Of a stretch of DNA of 64,000 nt, positions 23,354 through 33,082 are shown in pieces (the stretch's first letter is position 1; every line of letters begins with the position of its first letter). The stretch spans positions 1 through 64,000 of the forward strand of contig JAFVAQ010000019.1 in assembly GCA_017480495.1 (NCBI GenBank), read 5' to 3'. The notes under the pieces are model-generated. The model did no database searches and was not told the origin of the DNA. It saw only the letters and a list, made by a program, of their open reading frames with translations. This DNA is from Eubacterium sp. (GTDB lineage Bacteria; Bacillota; Clostridia; Lachnospirales; Lachnospiraceae). The translations under genes were made by a program, and so were the position numbers.

Positions 23354-24247
23354 TTACTTATTTCTAGGCTTCAGTCTTAGAGAGGCCATCCATATGAAGA
23401 ATGCTGCTATTCCAAGCTGCAATATAACTGAAATAATAAGCCATACTGTAGTGTTTCCAAAAAATTCAAAGATCGGATGGCTATTCGTTCCATAACTATA
23501 TATTTCTTCATATAAGGATTCACCTGTCATTCTCCCATAGAAAAATACTATAAAGGACTGAACAGGATTAAATGCAAGTGGTAAAAATGACCATACAGCG
23601 TTATCTATATCTCCAAGAATCGCAACTAGTAGTAGTGGAACATAGGTTATTCCATATATCGTTCCATATATTACATATGACATAATAATAGCTGGAATTG
23701 ATTTCCTACATACGGAGGAACAGAAGGTTCCTATACTTCCTGCCATTATTGCATAGACAAATGCAAGCACGGTATACTCCAGAAGCATAAGCCATGACAG
23801 ACCTCCCATTATGAAGGATATCGCCATGAGAGGAACACTAGCTACAACGAATATCATTACTCTGAAAACTGCAGATGAAACCTTACCAATAATTATTGCT
23901 GGAGCACTCGTTGTTGTAGTTAACATAACATCTAGTGTCTGTCTTTCTCTTTCACCTGATATAGAGGAAGCAGTTATTATAGGTATGATCAGCGATATCA
24001 TGATTAACTGCGCTATACCTATCACAAGGAAAAATGAGATATATGCCTCATATACATCCGTATTACTTCTTATTCCTGAATACGATCCAACAGAACGTAT
24101 CGTAAGCATTATAAAAAGGAATATGAGTGCAAGTATTGCTTCATATGCGAAGAGTCCCCAAGAGAATTTCATACTTCTGGATATAACCTTGAGGTCCTTT
24201 CGAACTATAGGATTAACTATGCTTTTTGAGGTTTTAACATTATTCAT
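23354..24247 (-). CDS. ABC transporter permease (ABC-2 type)
   Basis: Six predicted transmembrane helices in 297 residues. The SISGERERQTLDVMLTT motif after the second helix is characteristic of ABC-2/NatB-like permeases. It overlaps the upstream ATPase gene by one base, so the two form one exporter. The substrate is not readable. Together with the exported DUF4350-like protein this resembles the Gld/Nat-type ABC modules that accompany MoxR operons. Confidence 0.88.
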   Translation of the reverse strand: MNNVKTSKSIVNPIVRKDLKVISRSMKFSWGLFAYEAILALIFLFIMLTIRSVGSYSGIRSNTDVYEAYISFFLVIGIAQLIMISLIIPIITASSISGERERQTLDVMLTTTTSAPAIIIGKVSSAVFRVMIFVVASVPLMAISFIMGGLSWLMLLEYTVLAFVYAIMAGSIGTFCSSVCRKSIPAIIMSYVIYGTIYGITYVPLLLVAILGDIDNAVWSFLPLAFNPVQSFIVFFYGRMTGESLYEEIYSYGTNSHPIFEFFGNTTVWLIISVILQLGIAAFFIWMASLRLKPRNK

Positions 24248-25188
24248 TATGCAACACCTCCTGTCATATTCATAAATATCTTCTCTAGGCTTCTCTCTTC
24301 TCTATGGAATCCCGAAATAGTCACACCTCTAGATATAAGATCAACTATTATTCGATTAGCCATTGCATCATCTGCAACACCACTAATTATTATCTGATTC
24401 TCACGAACAGATTCCATCCTAATTGCTGGCTGCTCTGTAAAGATTCTCTGTGCCAATTCTATACCGTTTGCAAAGGAAATGATCAGACGGCTTGTATCTG
24501 TACCAGTTTTAAGAATATTTTCCATCTTACCCGCTGCCACCAGACGTCCTTGATTCATTATTCCTACGGCATTACACATTTCAGCTATATCAGCAAGTAT
24601 ATGTGAACTTATAACTATTGTTTTGCCCATTGACTGCAGATTCATCAGAAGCTCTTTCATCTCGATTCTAGCCGCTGGGTCAAGACCCGAGGAAGGCTCA
24701 TCCATTATAAGAAGTGTTGGATTATGAAGGAGTGCCCTCGCAACACATAATCTCTGCTTCATACCTCTTGATAATGTGTCTACATAGAAGTCCTTTTTAT
24801 CTTCCAGATTAACTAGAGCAAGAAGATCATTGGAAGTTGCAACTATATCTCTATATGTCATTCCATTAAGAGATCCATAGAATTCCAAATACTCTGTAAC
24901 CTTAAGGTTATCATATACACCGAAGAAATCCGGAACATAACCTATATTTTTCTTTATTTCCTTTAACTGACTTCTAGTGGCTCCACCATTTATGCCTGTG
25001 ATTCCATTTACTGTAACCTTACCAGATGTAGGTTTTAGAAGTCCGCATACTATTCTTATAGTTGTTGTTTTTCCTGCACCATTTGGTCCTACAAAGCCAA
25101 AGAGATCTCCCTTCGGAACTCTGAGGGTCAGTCCTTTAACAGCAGGAAAACGGCCATACATTTTTACTAGATTCTCTATATATAACAT
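24247..25188 (-). CDS. ABC transporter ATP-binding protein
   Basis: Nucleotide-binding subunit for the adjacent ABC-2 permease. Walker A GPNGAGKTTT, Q-loop (YVPDFFGVYDNL), signature LSRGMKQR (a variant of LSGGQ), Walker B LLIMDEPSSGLD and switch His in SSHI are present. The C-terminal DUF4162-like extension is usual for NatA/CcmA-type ATPases. The gene starts 15 bp after the stop of the 25204-27099 gene. Confidence 0.94.
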   Translation of the reverse strand: MLYIENLVKMYGRFPAVKGLTLRVPKGDLFGFVGPNGAGKTTTIRIVCGLLKPTSGKVTVNGITGINGGATRSQLKEIKKNIGYVPDFFGVYDNLKVTEYLEFYGSLNGMTYRDIVATSNDLLALVNLEDKKDFYVDTLSRGMKQRLCVARALLHNPTLLIMDEPSSGLDPAARIEMKELLMNLQSMGKTIVISSHILADIAEMCNAVGIMNQGRLVAAGKMENILKTGTDTSRLIISFANGIELAQRIFTEQPAIRMESVRENQIIISGVADDAMANRIIVDLISRGVTISGFHREERSLEKIFMNMTGGVA

Positions 25189-25203
25189 AGCTTTCCCTCC
25201 TGT

Positions 25204-27099
25204 TTAGTATTCTGAATAATAGCATTCCCAGGCTGCTTCTGAGTCTACCTTTGTCTTGGTGCTACCCTTTGTAACTCCGACTACCGCAAGTGTTCCAGGC
25301 ATTCCGGCGCAGTTTGCTTTAAGAGTCATAGCCATAGCCGATAGCTCGGCCGCACCTTCATAGTCTTTTTTCCTATAATAATTACTTACTTCTCCATTAT
25401 AGATTAGATTATTATTACTTACAGAATATCCCTGGTAACCATAGGAGGACTTATTAATGGCAACTGTCATTTCTTCACCATCTTGGACATCCTTAATTAG
25501 CTGATTTCCGTAGTCTCCTATTATCATTACAAAGTCAAAATCTTTACCTGTATTATTTGTTATTTTTCCATATCTAATATTTTGAAGGCCATTATTATCC
25601 ACATCATCAAATTCCACATCATAAGTGAAATCCTTTATTTTTTTATCCTTGTTAGTCATTACAAAACAAGTGGACTCAAAGGTTCCTTCAGGTTTATAAG
25701 TCAGCCTATCTACTTCTCCACCATATTGTATGATTCCCTTTTCTTTACTATCACTATATCCAAAATCAGTTATCATATTTCCATATAGATATGAATCTTT
25801 GGTTTCAATCGTCCATTCCTTAGGCTTTGCTGAATATCCCAATATAAATACATCATCTGTATTATTACTTATGTTATGCATTTCAACTGTTTTGATATTC
25901 AGTCCACGTACCTTTACTCCTAAACTGAGTAGCGCCACGAAACCAACGAAAACAAGTGACATTATAGGAATAGCTATCCATATCTTCTCTTGCATCTTCA
26001 TAGATTTAAGCACTAGATAACAAATCGGTCCTACTAGGACTATATAAATAATTATAATAAGTGAGAGAAGCCCCGCTCCTGTCCTCACAGGTTTCTCCAT
26101 ATATCCTTGGAAATCCTCCAGATCATACATAGAAAAATTATTATTAGGATTATAATTTGAAGAACTAACCAGCTGAGATAATATGAAATTATATAAACTG
26201 TTTAAATTGTAGTTGTCATCCTCTGTCAGCTCTTCTAGATCAAAGGTCGAATGAATAATATATCCACTGCCGATATTAATATAGTTATCAACATTACTAA
26301 TGCCTGTATATGAGAGTGTATAGTCTATATCTACCACTTCATGTTCAGCATAATCATTTCCTGTATAGAACTTTTCATCGCGATATGTTCCTCTAGATTC
26401 AATACCAAGAAATCCATCATCAAATCCCGATACAGTTCTATCCATCGTTCTACCTGTACCAATAAAAAGGATTCCTCCATAATTAACCCAATCTTCTATC
26501 TCTTCAATAACCTCTTCCGATATACTGGAAGTGTCGTAATTATTAATGACCAATACATCGATTCTAGCCAACTGATCTGATATATCATCAAGATCTATTT
26601 CCTCTAGTTTAACCTGGTAGTTTTCCTGGTAATATTCAACTGTTTCACCGCCCATATCCAGCGCGGATATCTTGTCAGGATTATCTGACAGAAGCCCTAA
26701 AGTGATTTGGCTAGCCGTTTTACCAAATACAGATCTAAACTTTTCCGAGTACACCTTTTTTCCACTAGTGTTATAAAGATAGATTGTTATCTCCTTATGA
26801 GCATCTAGCCCTTTTACAGGAATATCCACCGAATAAGTTTTTGTATTGCCTTTCGGAACTGAAACAATAGTTTCATATCCAACCAGAGAGGCCTTATCAT
26901 TTTCAACTACGACTCTCATAGTTCCAGAGAAATTCTCTAGTTTACTCTCTATGTCAACATTGACTATATAATAATCACTACTAGTCGAGAGATCTGATGT
27001 TACAGCTAGGGTGTATCCTGAACCGGCAGCATCAATATTCATATTCGAGACTAAAAGGATCATTGTCGTCAGCAATACAAATACTATTAACCTTTTCAT
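25204..27099 (-). CDS. Exported membrane protein with GATase-like domain (DUF4350-like)
   Basis: Unknown function; first gene of the MoxR/VWA/ABC operon. A signal peptide (about 1-24, ending near DAAGS) leads an extracytoplasmic beta-rich domain (to about 130). A glutamine-amidotransferase-like Rossmann domain without catalytic Cys follows (about 140-240; WVNYGGILFIGTG). Two transmembrane helices lie near 348-370 and 378-400, and a C-terminal extracytoplasmic domain ends the protein. The layout recalls DUF4350 and GldG-like components of ABC systems. GGAGG lies 6 nt before the ATG. Its promoter must overlap the divergent rnpB promoter or lie within rnpB; none is clear on the minus strand. Confidence 0.75.
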   Translation of the reverse strand: MKRLIVFVLLTTMILLVSNMNIDAAGSGYTLAVTSDLSTSSDYYIVNVDIESKLENFSGTMRVVVENDKASLVGYETIVSVPKGNTKTYSVDIPVKGLDAHKEITIYLYNTSGKKVYSEKFRSVFGKTASQITLGLLSDNPDKISALDMGGETVEYYQENYQVKLEEIDLDDISDQLARIDVLVINNYDTSSISEEVIEEIEDWVNYGGILFIGTGRTMDRTVSGFDDGFLGIESRGTYRDEKFYTGNDYAEHEVVDIDYTLSYTGISNVDNYINIGSGYIIHSTFDLEELTEDDNYNLNSLYNFILSQLVSSSNYNPNNNFSMYDLEDFQGYMEKPVRTGAGLLSLIIIIYIVLVGPICYLVLKSMKMQEKIWIAIPIMSLVFVGFVALLSLGVKVRGLNIKTVEMHNISNNTDDVFILGYSAKPKEWTIETKDSYLYGNMITDFGYSDSKEKGIIQYGGEVDRLTYKPEGTFESTCFVMTNKDKKIKDFTYDVEFDDVDNNGLQNIRYGKITNNTGKDFDFVMIIGDYGNQLIKDVQDGEEMTVAINKSSYGYQGYSVSNNNLIYNGEVSNYYRKKDYEGAAELSAMAMTLKANCAGMPGTLAVVGVTKGSTKTKVDSEAAWECYYSEY

Positions 27100-27119
27100 T
27101 TGTTTCCTCCATTTACTTC

Positions 27120-27148
27120 TTGAAGTGAATAATTTCTTATGTTATACT
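27120..27148 (+). promoter_or_regulatory. rnpB promoter
   Basis: TTGAAG (27120-27125), 17 nt, TATACT (27143-27148) with an extended TG. The predicted start about 7 nt downstream coincides with the 5' end of the RNA. Confidence 0.8.
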
Positions 27149-27155
27149 CGCACCT

Positions 27156-27490
27156 GCGAGCAGGATAGATAATCGCGGGGACTTTTATAGTCCGTGAGGA
27201 AAGTCCGGGCATCACAGGGCAGGATGCTGGATAACGTCCAGTTGAGGTGACTCACAGGAAAGTGCAGCAGAAAATATACCGCTCTATATGAGTAAGGGTG
27301 AAAAGGCGAGGTAAGAGCTCACCGCCTGGCTGGTGACAGACAGGGCATTGTAAACCCCATCCGATGCAAGACCAAGCAGAAGCGTTGACGCGGCCCGCCG
27401 AGCTTCAGGTAGGTTGCTTGAATCCTGTAGTAATACAGGATCTAGATAGATGATTATCCCCGACAGAACCCGGCTTACAGTCCTGCTCCA
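27156..27490 (+). ncRNA. rnpB: RNase P RNA, bacterial type A
   Basis: Catalytic RNA that matures tRNA 5' ends. The universal GAGGAAAGTCCGGGC block (P4 5' strand and J3/4) is near 27198, the ACAGAACCCGGCTTA block is near the 3' end, and P1 is formed by GAGCAGGA (27158-27165) and TCCTGCTC (27481-27488). The GGCAGGATGCTGGATAACGTCC element and the AGGTAGGTTGCTTGA region fit type A rather than Bacillus type B. U-rich sequence follows the P1 stem. Exact ends are estimated to within a few bases. Confidence 0.96.
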
Positions 27491-27523
27491 TTTTTACTTT
27501 TTCTTCTTCACATATAAGTCTAC

Positions 27524-29236
27524 TCAGACTTTAAAGCATCCCCCACCAATAAATTCTCTTATTATAGAATTCTGTGGAACGCTCTGAACATCTATTCCCA
27601 GGAAATAATCCAGGAACTTAAGAAGCCTCTTGGCCTCATAATACTCATCACTTTCTTCCGATACACCAAAGAGCAAAGGCTCTGCAAAGGTCTTTAGTGC
27701 AGGAAGTTCATATATAAGCGCTGAATTGAATACAGCATCTGCCTCCTCTTGATATGGGAAGATATATTTTTCTTCTCCACGTCTTACGGATGGCCACATT
27801 TCTATAGTTTTACTAGCACTATGTCCTCTAGTTCTTGCATCTCTTATCATTCTTCTGATAAGTCTCGTATCTGTTGTAGATATACGATTATGCTCATCAA
27901 TATTTAGCTGTGTAAGTGCACTAATGTAAATCTTGTAACAACTATCCTTAGGAAGTGTCTTAGTAGACGCTGGATTAAGCGCATGTATACCCTCCATAAC
28001 TATTACATCATTCTTACCGAGCTTTAGTTTAGTACCATCATATACCTTTGCGCCCACCGTAAAATCAAAGGTAGGCATATCTACTTCTTCCCCGTTCAGA
28101 AGTCTAGTCATAGTACTTTCAAGTAGCTCCAGATCCAATGCATCTATAGTTTCAAAATCGAATTTTCCATTTTCATCCAGTGGAGTATCCTTCCTCTCCT
28201 TGAAGAAGTTATCCATAGCAATTGGATGAGGAATTATACCAAAAGAAGCCAGCTGCACGCTGAGTCTATTGGAAAATGTTGTCTTGCCTGAAGAGGATGG
28301 TCCTGCTATCAGAACAAGCTTTCTATCTCCCTCATATATTTCCTGAGCTATCTCAGCTATCTGTTTCTCCATCATAGCTTCCTGGAGTAGCATGAGTTTA
28401 TTCATATCGCCTTTGACAATAATATCATTTAGCTCTCCCACACAGGTTATTTGAAGCTTGCGACCCCAGTCCTCTGATTTTCTAAGCACATTATAGAGTT
28501 CATGTGGTGCGTCGTATTTTTAAGGAAGCTTCAGTGTATTCTTCTCCGGAATAACAAGCACGAATCCATCATAATATGGCACAAGATCAAACTCTGTCAG
28601 ATAACCTGTTGATGGAACCATATATCCGTAGAAATAATCCTCATAACCATCCAGATCATATATATTAATCTTGGAGGATCTTCTATATCTCAGAAGTTTA
28701 GCTTTACCCGGAAGATCTCTACGAGCAAATCTTTCTCGCATTTCTCTTGTAGTATATATCTTCTTCTCTAAAGGCAGATCCTGCTCAACAAGCTCTCTCA
28801 TTCTAACCTTGATCTTGCCCAGTAGCTCTTCATTCATCTCTGTATCGTCATCTTCAAGTCTACAGAAGAAGCCTTTCCCCAGAGAATACATTATCTCTAT
28901 TCTGTAGTCCCCCTCTGCCTTTCCAAGTACATCCTTTGCAGATTTGAGCATAAGAAGGACTATGCTCCGCTTATATAAATCATATCCTATAGGACTATTA
29001 AGCTTCATAAACCTAATCTCTGAATCCTTGGATATGTTACTAGTCACTTCACATAGTCTCCGATTAACAACGGCCGCTACATACTTCTCCTCGTCATCTA
29101 TAAATTTATCTATTATATCTGTAAGACAAGTACCAGCAGACACCTTTCCTTCTATTACATTTTCCCCATTAAATATTTTGATATTTATCTCTGTATTATT
29201 CATATAGCACCCCTCTACTAACCAATTAAAGGTCAT
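27524..29236 (-). pseudogene. TGS-domain uridine/nucleoside kinase interrupted by an in-frame TAA
   Basis: In Firmicutes this is normally one protein of about 550 residues: TGS domain, a tRNA-synthetase-like second domain, then a P-loop uridine-kinase/PRK domain. Here codons 29236 to 28523 give the TGS half (NINIKIFNG to NTLKLP), and then TAA at 28520-28522. The same frame stays open to 27524 and encodes KYDAPHELYN, the linker and the kinase with Walker A GPSSSGKTT. The two halves are in phase, with no insertion. The only nearby start for the second half is GTG at 28489, and no Shine-Dalgarno precedes it. Simplest reading: a nonsense mutation or sequencing error. Split translation or readthrough are alternatives. 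It is the last gene of the dgt-dnaG-rpoD-trmK operon. Confidence 0.8.
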
Positions 29237-29956
29237 TTAATTCTTTATAAGATCAATAACCTTAGCTAGTTCATCAACTTCACTATTTATTTCCGCCATC
29301 CTATCTATGATAGAATCTCCAGTCTCCTTGGATAGCTTGCAGTATATACCTTCCAGCTTCTCTATTCTTTCTTCTGTATATCTTAAAAGAACAGGAGATT
29401 TTTTCTGAATTAGCAGCTTTCCATAACGGTCATATAATATATTAGTGTCTGCTTCCTGGTCATCTGTTGCATTTCCCAAGTAAATAGCTTTGATAATATT
29501 ATAATATTTACCATCCTCTATCATCATTTCCTCATCAATAACTCGGAAATTAGATTCCCTCAGGAAATGCCTGACGTCCTCTATCTCTGACTGAGGTGAC
29601 AAAATAAGCTCATACCCCTCTGAAAGCTTCGAAATGCCTCTACTAAGTATATCTATTATTAATGGACCTCCCATGCCAGAAATAATAGCGGCATCGCTTT
29701 CATTCTTTTCCAAGGCATCCATTCCATTAGAAATCCTTGTCTTAACCTTATCAGCAACACCATACATCTCGATATTCTTTTTTGCATTTTCAAGTGGACC
29801 TGCGGCTATATCCATAGCCAGCCCACCCTCTGATATACCTTGCTTAACTAGATATATCGATATAAATGCATGATCACAGCCGATATCAGCTACCACCTTT
29901 CCAGGGGTAACCATATCAGCTATACATTTCATTCTATTTGACAGCTTTGGCATCAT
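29237..29956 (-). CDS. trmK: tRNA (adenine(22)-N1)-methyltransferase
   Basis: Methylates A22 of certain tRNAs with SAM. Motif I VADIGCDHAFI near residues 21-31, then AMDIAAGPLENAKKN and SGMGGPLI, which are hallmarks of the TrmK/YqfN family. Length 239 is normal. GGGAGG precedes the tandem ATGs. Position directly after rpoD is the usual one in Firmicutes, which strengthens the call. Confidence 0.95.
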   Translation of the reverse strand: MMPKLSNRMKCIADMVTPGKVVADIGCDHAFISIYLVKQGISEGGLAMDIAAGPLENAKKNIEMYGVADKVKTRISNGMDALEKNESDAAIISGMGGPLIIDILSRGISKLSEGYELILSPQSEIEDVRHFLRESNFRVIDEEMMIEDGKYYNIIKAIYLGNATDDQEADTNILYDRYGKLLIQKKSPVLLRYTEERIEKLEGIYCKLSKETGDSIIDRMAEINSEVDELAKVIDLIKN

Positions 29957-29981
29957 TTATTTGAGCCTCCCGCTTCTATTC

Positions 29982-31253
29982 TTACTCAAGGAATTCCTTA
30001 AGCTTACGTGAACGGCTTGGATGTCTAAGCTTTCTAAGTGCCTTTGCCTCTATCTGTCTGATACGCTCACGAGTTACATTGAACTCTCTTCCTACTTCCT
30101 CAAGAGTTCTAGCTCTACCATCGTCAAGACCGAATCTGAGTCTCAGAACCTTCTGCTCTCTTTCTGTAAGTGTTCCAAGCACTTCCACCAGCTGCTCCTT
30201 AAGGATAGTTGACGCAGCTGCATCCTGAGGTGCAGGAATATCTTCATCCGGAAGGAAGTCTCCTAAGTGGCTATCTTCCTCTTCACCGATAGGAGTCTCC
30301 AGGGATACTGGCTCCTGTGATATCTTCTGTATCTCTCTTACTCTATCAACTGGTATTTCCATCTCTTCAGCTATTTCTTCTGGGCTAGGCTCACGTCCCA
30401 GTTCCTGAAGAAGCTGTCTGGATACTCTAGTCAGCTTATTTATAGTCTCAACCATATGTACTGGAATTCTGATAGTTCTAGCCTGATCTGCTATAGCTCT
30501 TGTAATAGCCTGTCTGATCCACCATGTTGCATATGTAGAGAACTTATAACCTTTACGGTAATCAAACTTCTCAACAGCCTTAATTAGACCCATATTACCT
30601 TCCTGAATCAGATCTAGGAAAAGCATTCCACGGCCTACATATCTCTTAGCAATACTTACTACCAGACGAAGGTTTGCCTCAGCAAGCTTCTGCTTAGCAA
30701 CCTCATCACCTTCCTCCATTCTCTGAGCAAGCTCAATCTCTTCCTCAGCTGTAAGAAGCTGTACTTTACCTATCTCCTTCAGATACATTCTTACAGGATC
30801 CTCAAGGCTGACGCCTTCAGGTACTGAAAGCTCTATCTTCTCGAGATCGATTTCCTCTTCCTCGGAAATGTCAAACTCAATATCCTCATCATCCAGCTCG
30901 TCGTCTTCAGTAATAGAGATAACCTCTACTTTCTTACCCTCAAAGAAGCCCAATGCTTTGGCAAAATAATCTGCCGTCAGAAGAGCATGTGAATCCTTAA
31001 GTGCATCAATAATAGCTTCGTCACTCAGGATATTCTTGTTCTTCTTAGCAACTTTAAGAAGCTCGTTCATCTTCTTCTGGAAAAGAGCATCCTTCTCTTC
31101 ATCAGTCATTCTGTCACTTTCATCTAGTTCTTCTTCGACTGACTCTTCTTCTACTTCTTCAGTAGCTTCCTGCTCAGAAGTTTCCTCTGTTTCCTCAACT
31201 ACTACTTCCTCGATTACTTCTTCTTCTTTTTTTGCTTTCTTTCTTGTAGCCAT
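29982..31253 (-). CDS. rpoD: RNA polymerase primary sigma factor (sigma-A)
   Basis: Housekeeping sigma-70. A Lys/Glu-rich N-terminal tail (about 60 residues, rich in EE repeats) precedes region 1.1. Region 1.2 has [11 protein letters not shown], region 2 has [19 protein letters not shown] and [10 protein letters not shown], region 3 follows, and region 4 has [20 protein letters not shown]. All DNA-contact residues for TATAAT and TTGACA appear intact, matching the promoters found in this window. It starts 12 bp after dnaG. The acidic N-terminal extension before 1.1 is longer than in Bacillus. Confidence 0.98.
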   Translation of the reverse strand: MATRKKAKKEEEVIEEVVVEETEETSEQEATEEVEEESVEEELDESDRMTDEEKDALFQKKMNELLKVAKKNKNILSDEAIIDALKDSHALLTADYFAKALGFFEGKKVEVISITEDDELDDEDIEFDISEEEEIDLEKIELSVPEGVSLEDPVRMYLKEIGKVQLLTAEEEIELAQRMEEGDEVAKQKLAEANLRLVVSIAKRYVGRGMLFLDLIQEGNMGLIKAVEKFDYRKGYKFSTYATWWIRQAITRAIADQARTIRIPVHMVETINKLTRVSRQLLQELGREPSPEEIAEEMEIPVDRVREIQKISQEPVSLETPIGEEEDSHLGDFLPDEDIPAPQDAAASTILKEQLVEVLGTLTEREQKVLRLRFGLDDGRARTLEEVGREFNVTRERIRQIEAKALRKLRHPSRSRKLKEFLE

Positions 31254-31265
31254 CTCTATACCTCA

Positions 31266-33059
31266 CTATAATTTAATTCTTATTTTTTTAACCTCTTCCT
31301 TCTGTCTAGCTAATTGTATATAGCTAACATTGGAATTCTCTCTTAGTGCCTTATCTATATTATTGGTTTTGATTTTGATAATCACATCTGTCAGAACCTT
31401 TTCCATAATAGATGGTGTCGTATCAAATTCAAATTCCTTCGTAAAGATTTCACTAACCTTTTCCTGGGATTCAGCATCCTCGAAGCTATTCAGGATATTT
31501 GCCGGTACAACCTTACCTTGTGACCGGTACTGTTCAAATATCTTCTTAGCTACATCTGAAATGATTTCCTCAGTAAAGTCTTTCTCCGATATAACTCCCG
31601 ATAGTTTATCAAAGAGCCGCTGCTCATTTACCATCATAGTTAGAAGATATTTCTCATTATCCTCTGCCGGAGTCGATTTTTTCTTCTGCCGCTCTCTTAA
31701 TTCTCGCTTATCTGTATTGTCTACCACGTCATTTTCTGTCGCTGCATCTAGACTTGTTTCAGCCAGTCCTGCAAGTCCGACCTGAGTAACTATCCTACCA
31801 AGCTCCTCCTTATCGAGGAAATATTTGCTCGAAACTGTATCTATATAGTTATGCCTCTCAGTTATATCCGTAATACCCGCGAGGAGTCTGCCGGCATCCT
31901 TCATAAACTTGGTTTTCTCTTCAGGATCGTTCAGGTCATACTTTGCAACTATATGATCTATCTCGAAGAGTCGACCATTCAGAGCATTTCGAACTCTTTC
32001 GTCGAAACTATCTATTCCTTCATTTTTAATGAATTCATCAGGATCCTTATATGGTCTAAGGTCTACAACCTTTTGTGATAGATCCAGTTTTCGAAGAATT
32101 CCTATCGCTCGCATAGTAGCATTTACTCCGGCGCCATCGCTGTCATAAGCTAGGTATACATCAGTCGTATACCTCTTTATGAGCCCCGCTTGAGCCTCAG
32201 TAAGCGCCGTTCCAAGAGATGCTGTTGCATTTGTATATCCTGCTTGATGCATGGCTATAACATCCATATAACCCTCACACAGGATAATGCCCTTCTTCTT
32301 ACTATGCCTTGCTATATTCATAGCAAATAGATTTCGACCTTTATTGAAGATTTCGGTTTCTCTGGTATTAAGATACTTAGGCTTAGCATCTCCCAGCACT
32401 CTTCCACCAAATCCTATTACCTTACCGCTTATATCTGTTATCGGAACTATAACTCGGTTCCAGAACTGATCCCCAGGTCCATCTCTTTCATCAAATCTTA
32501 CGAGACCTGCCGCCTTCATTAGTTCGTCCGAATGTCCCTTCGATTTGAGATACTTATACAGATCATCTCTATATATATCCGAATAACCAAGCCCAAAGTT
32601 ATTTATAGTCTCATCCGTAAAACCACGGTTCTTGTAATACTCATAACCCAGCTTTCCACGATCTGTCTTCGTTAGCAAATAATGGAAATATCCCGCTGCA
32701 TCCATATTAACTTCGTAAAGCTTCGCCCGCCATGACTGCTTCTTCTTATCTTCATCAGACAGTTCCTTCTCTGGAAGCTCGATACCTGCTCTCTTCGCTA
32801 GATACTCTATAGCCTCTGGAAATGTCATATTCTCGTGCTTCATTAGAAATGTATAAACATTTCCTCCAACATGGCAACCAAAGCAATAGTACATCTGCTT
32901 TTCTCGACTTACCGTAAAGGACGGGGTCTTCTCATTATGAAAAGGACAGCAGCATTTATAAGTGCTACCGGCTCTTTTCAGACCAGTGTATTCAGAGATA
33001 ACATCGACTATATCATTTTGCGAACGTACTTCTTCAACTATTTCATCTGAATAATACAT
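31266..33059 (-). CDS. dnaG: DNA primase
   Basis: Makes RNA primers at the replication fork. An N-terminal CHC2 zinc finger (Cys, His, Cys, Cys within YKCCCPFHNEK and YYCFGCHVGGN) is followed by the RNAP-like core. The Toprim domain has ILCEGYMDVIA and LAYDSDGAG. A C-terminal helicase-binding region ends the protein. The start is the ATG at 33059 with GAGG 6 nt upstream; the TTG at 33071 overlaps the ribosome site. It lies between dgt and rpoD in the conserved macromolecular synthesis operon. Confidence 0.98.
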   Translation of the reverse strand: MYYSDEIVEEVRSQNDIVDVISEYTGLKRAGSTYKCCCPFHNEKTPSFTVSREKQMYYCFGCHVGGNVYTFLMKHENMTFPEAIEYLAKRAGIELPEKELSDEDKKKQSWRAKLYEVNMDAAGYFHYLLTKTDRGKLGYEYYKNRGFTDETINNFGLGYSDIYRDDLYKYLKSKGHSDELMKAAGLVRFDERDGPGDQFWNRVIVPITDISGKVIGFGGRVLGDAKPKYLNTRETEIFNKGRNLFAMNIARHSKKKGIILCEGYMDVIAMHQAGYTNATASLGTALTEAQAGLIKRYTTDVYLAYDSDGAGVNATMRAIGILRKLDLSQKVVDLRPYKDPDEFIKNEGIDSFDERVRNALNGRLFEIDHIVAKYDLNDPEEKTKFMKDAGRLLAGITDITERHNYIDTVSSKYFLDKEELGRIVTQVGLAGLAETSLDAATENDVVDNTDKRELRERQKKKSTPAEDNEKYLLTMMVNEQRLFDKLSGVISEKDFTEEIISDVAKKIFEQYRSQGKVVPANILNSFEDAESQEKVSEIFTKEFEFDTTPSIMEKVLTDVIIKIKTNNIDKALRENSNVSYIQLARQKEEVKKIRIKL

Positions 33060-33082
33060 TTCATCCCTCAATTTTATGTAAA

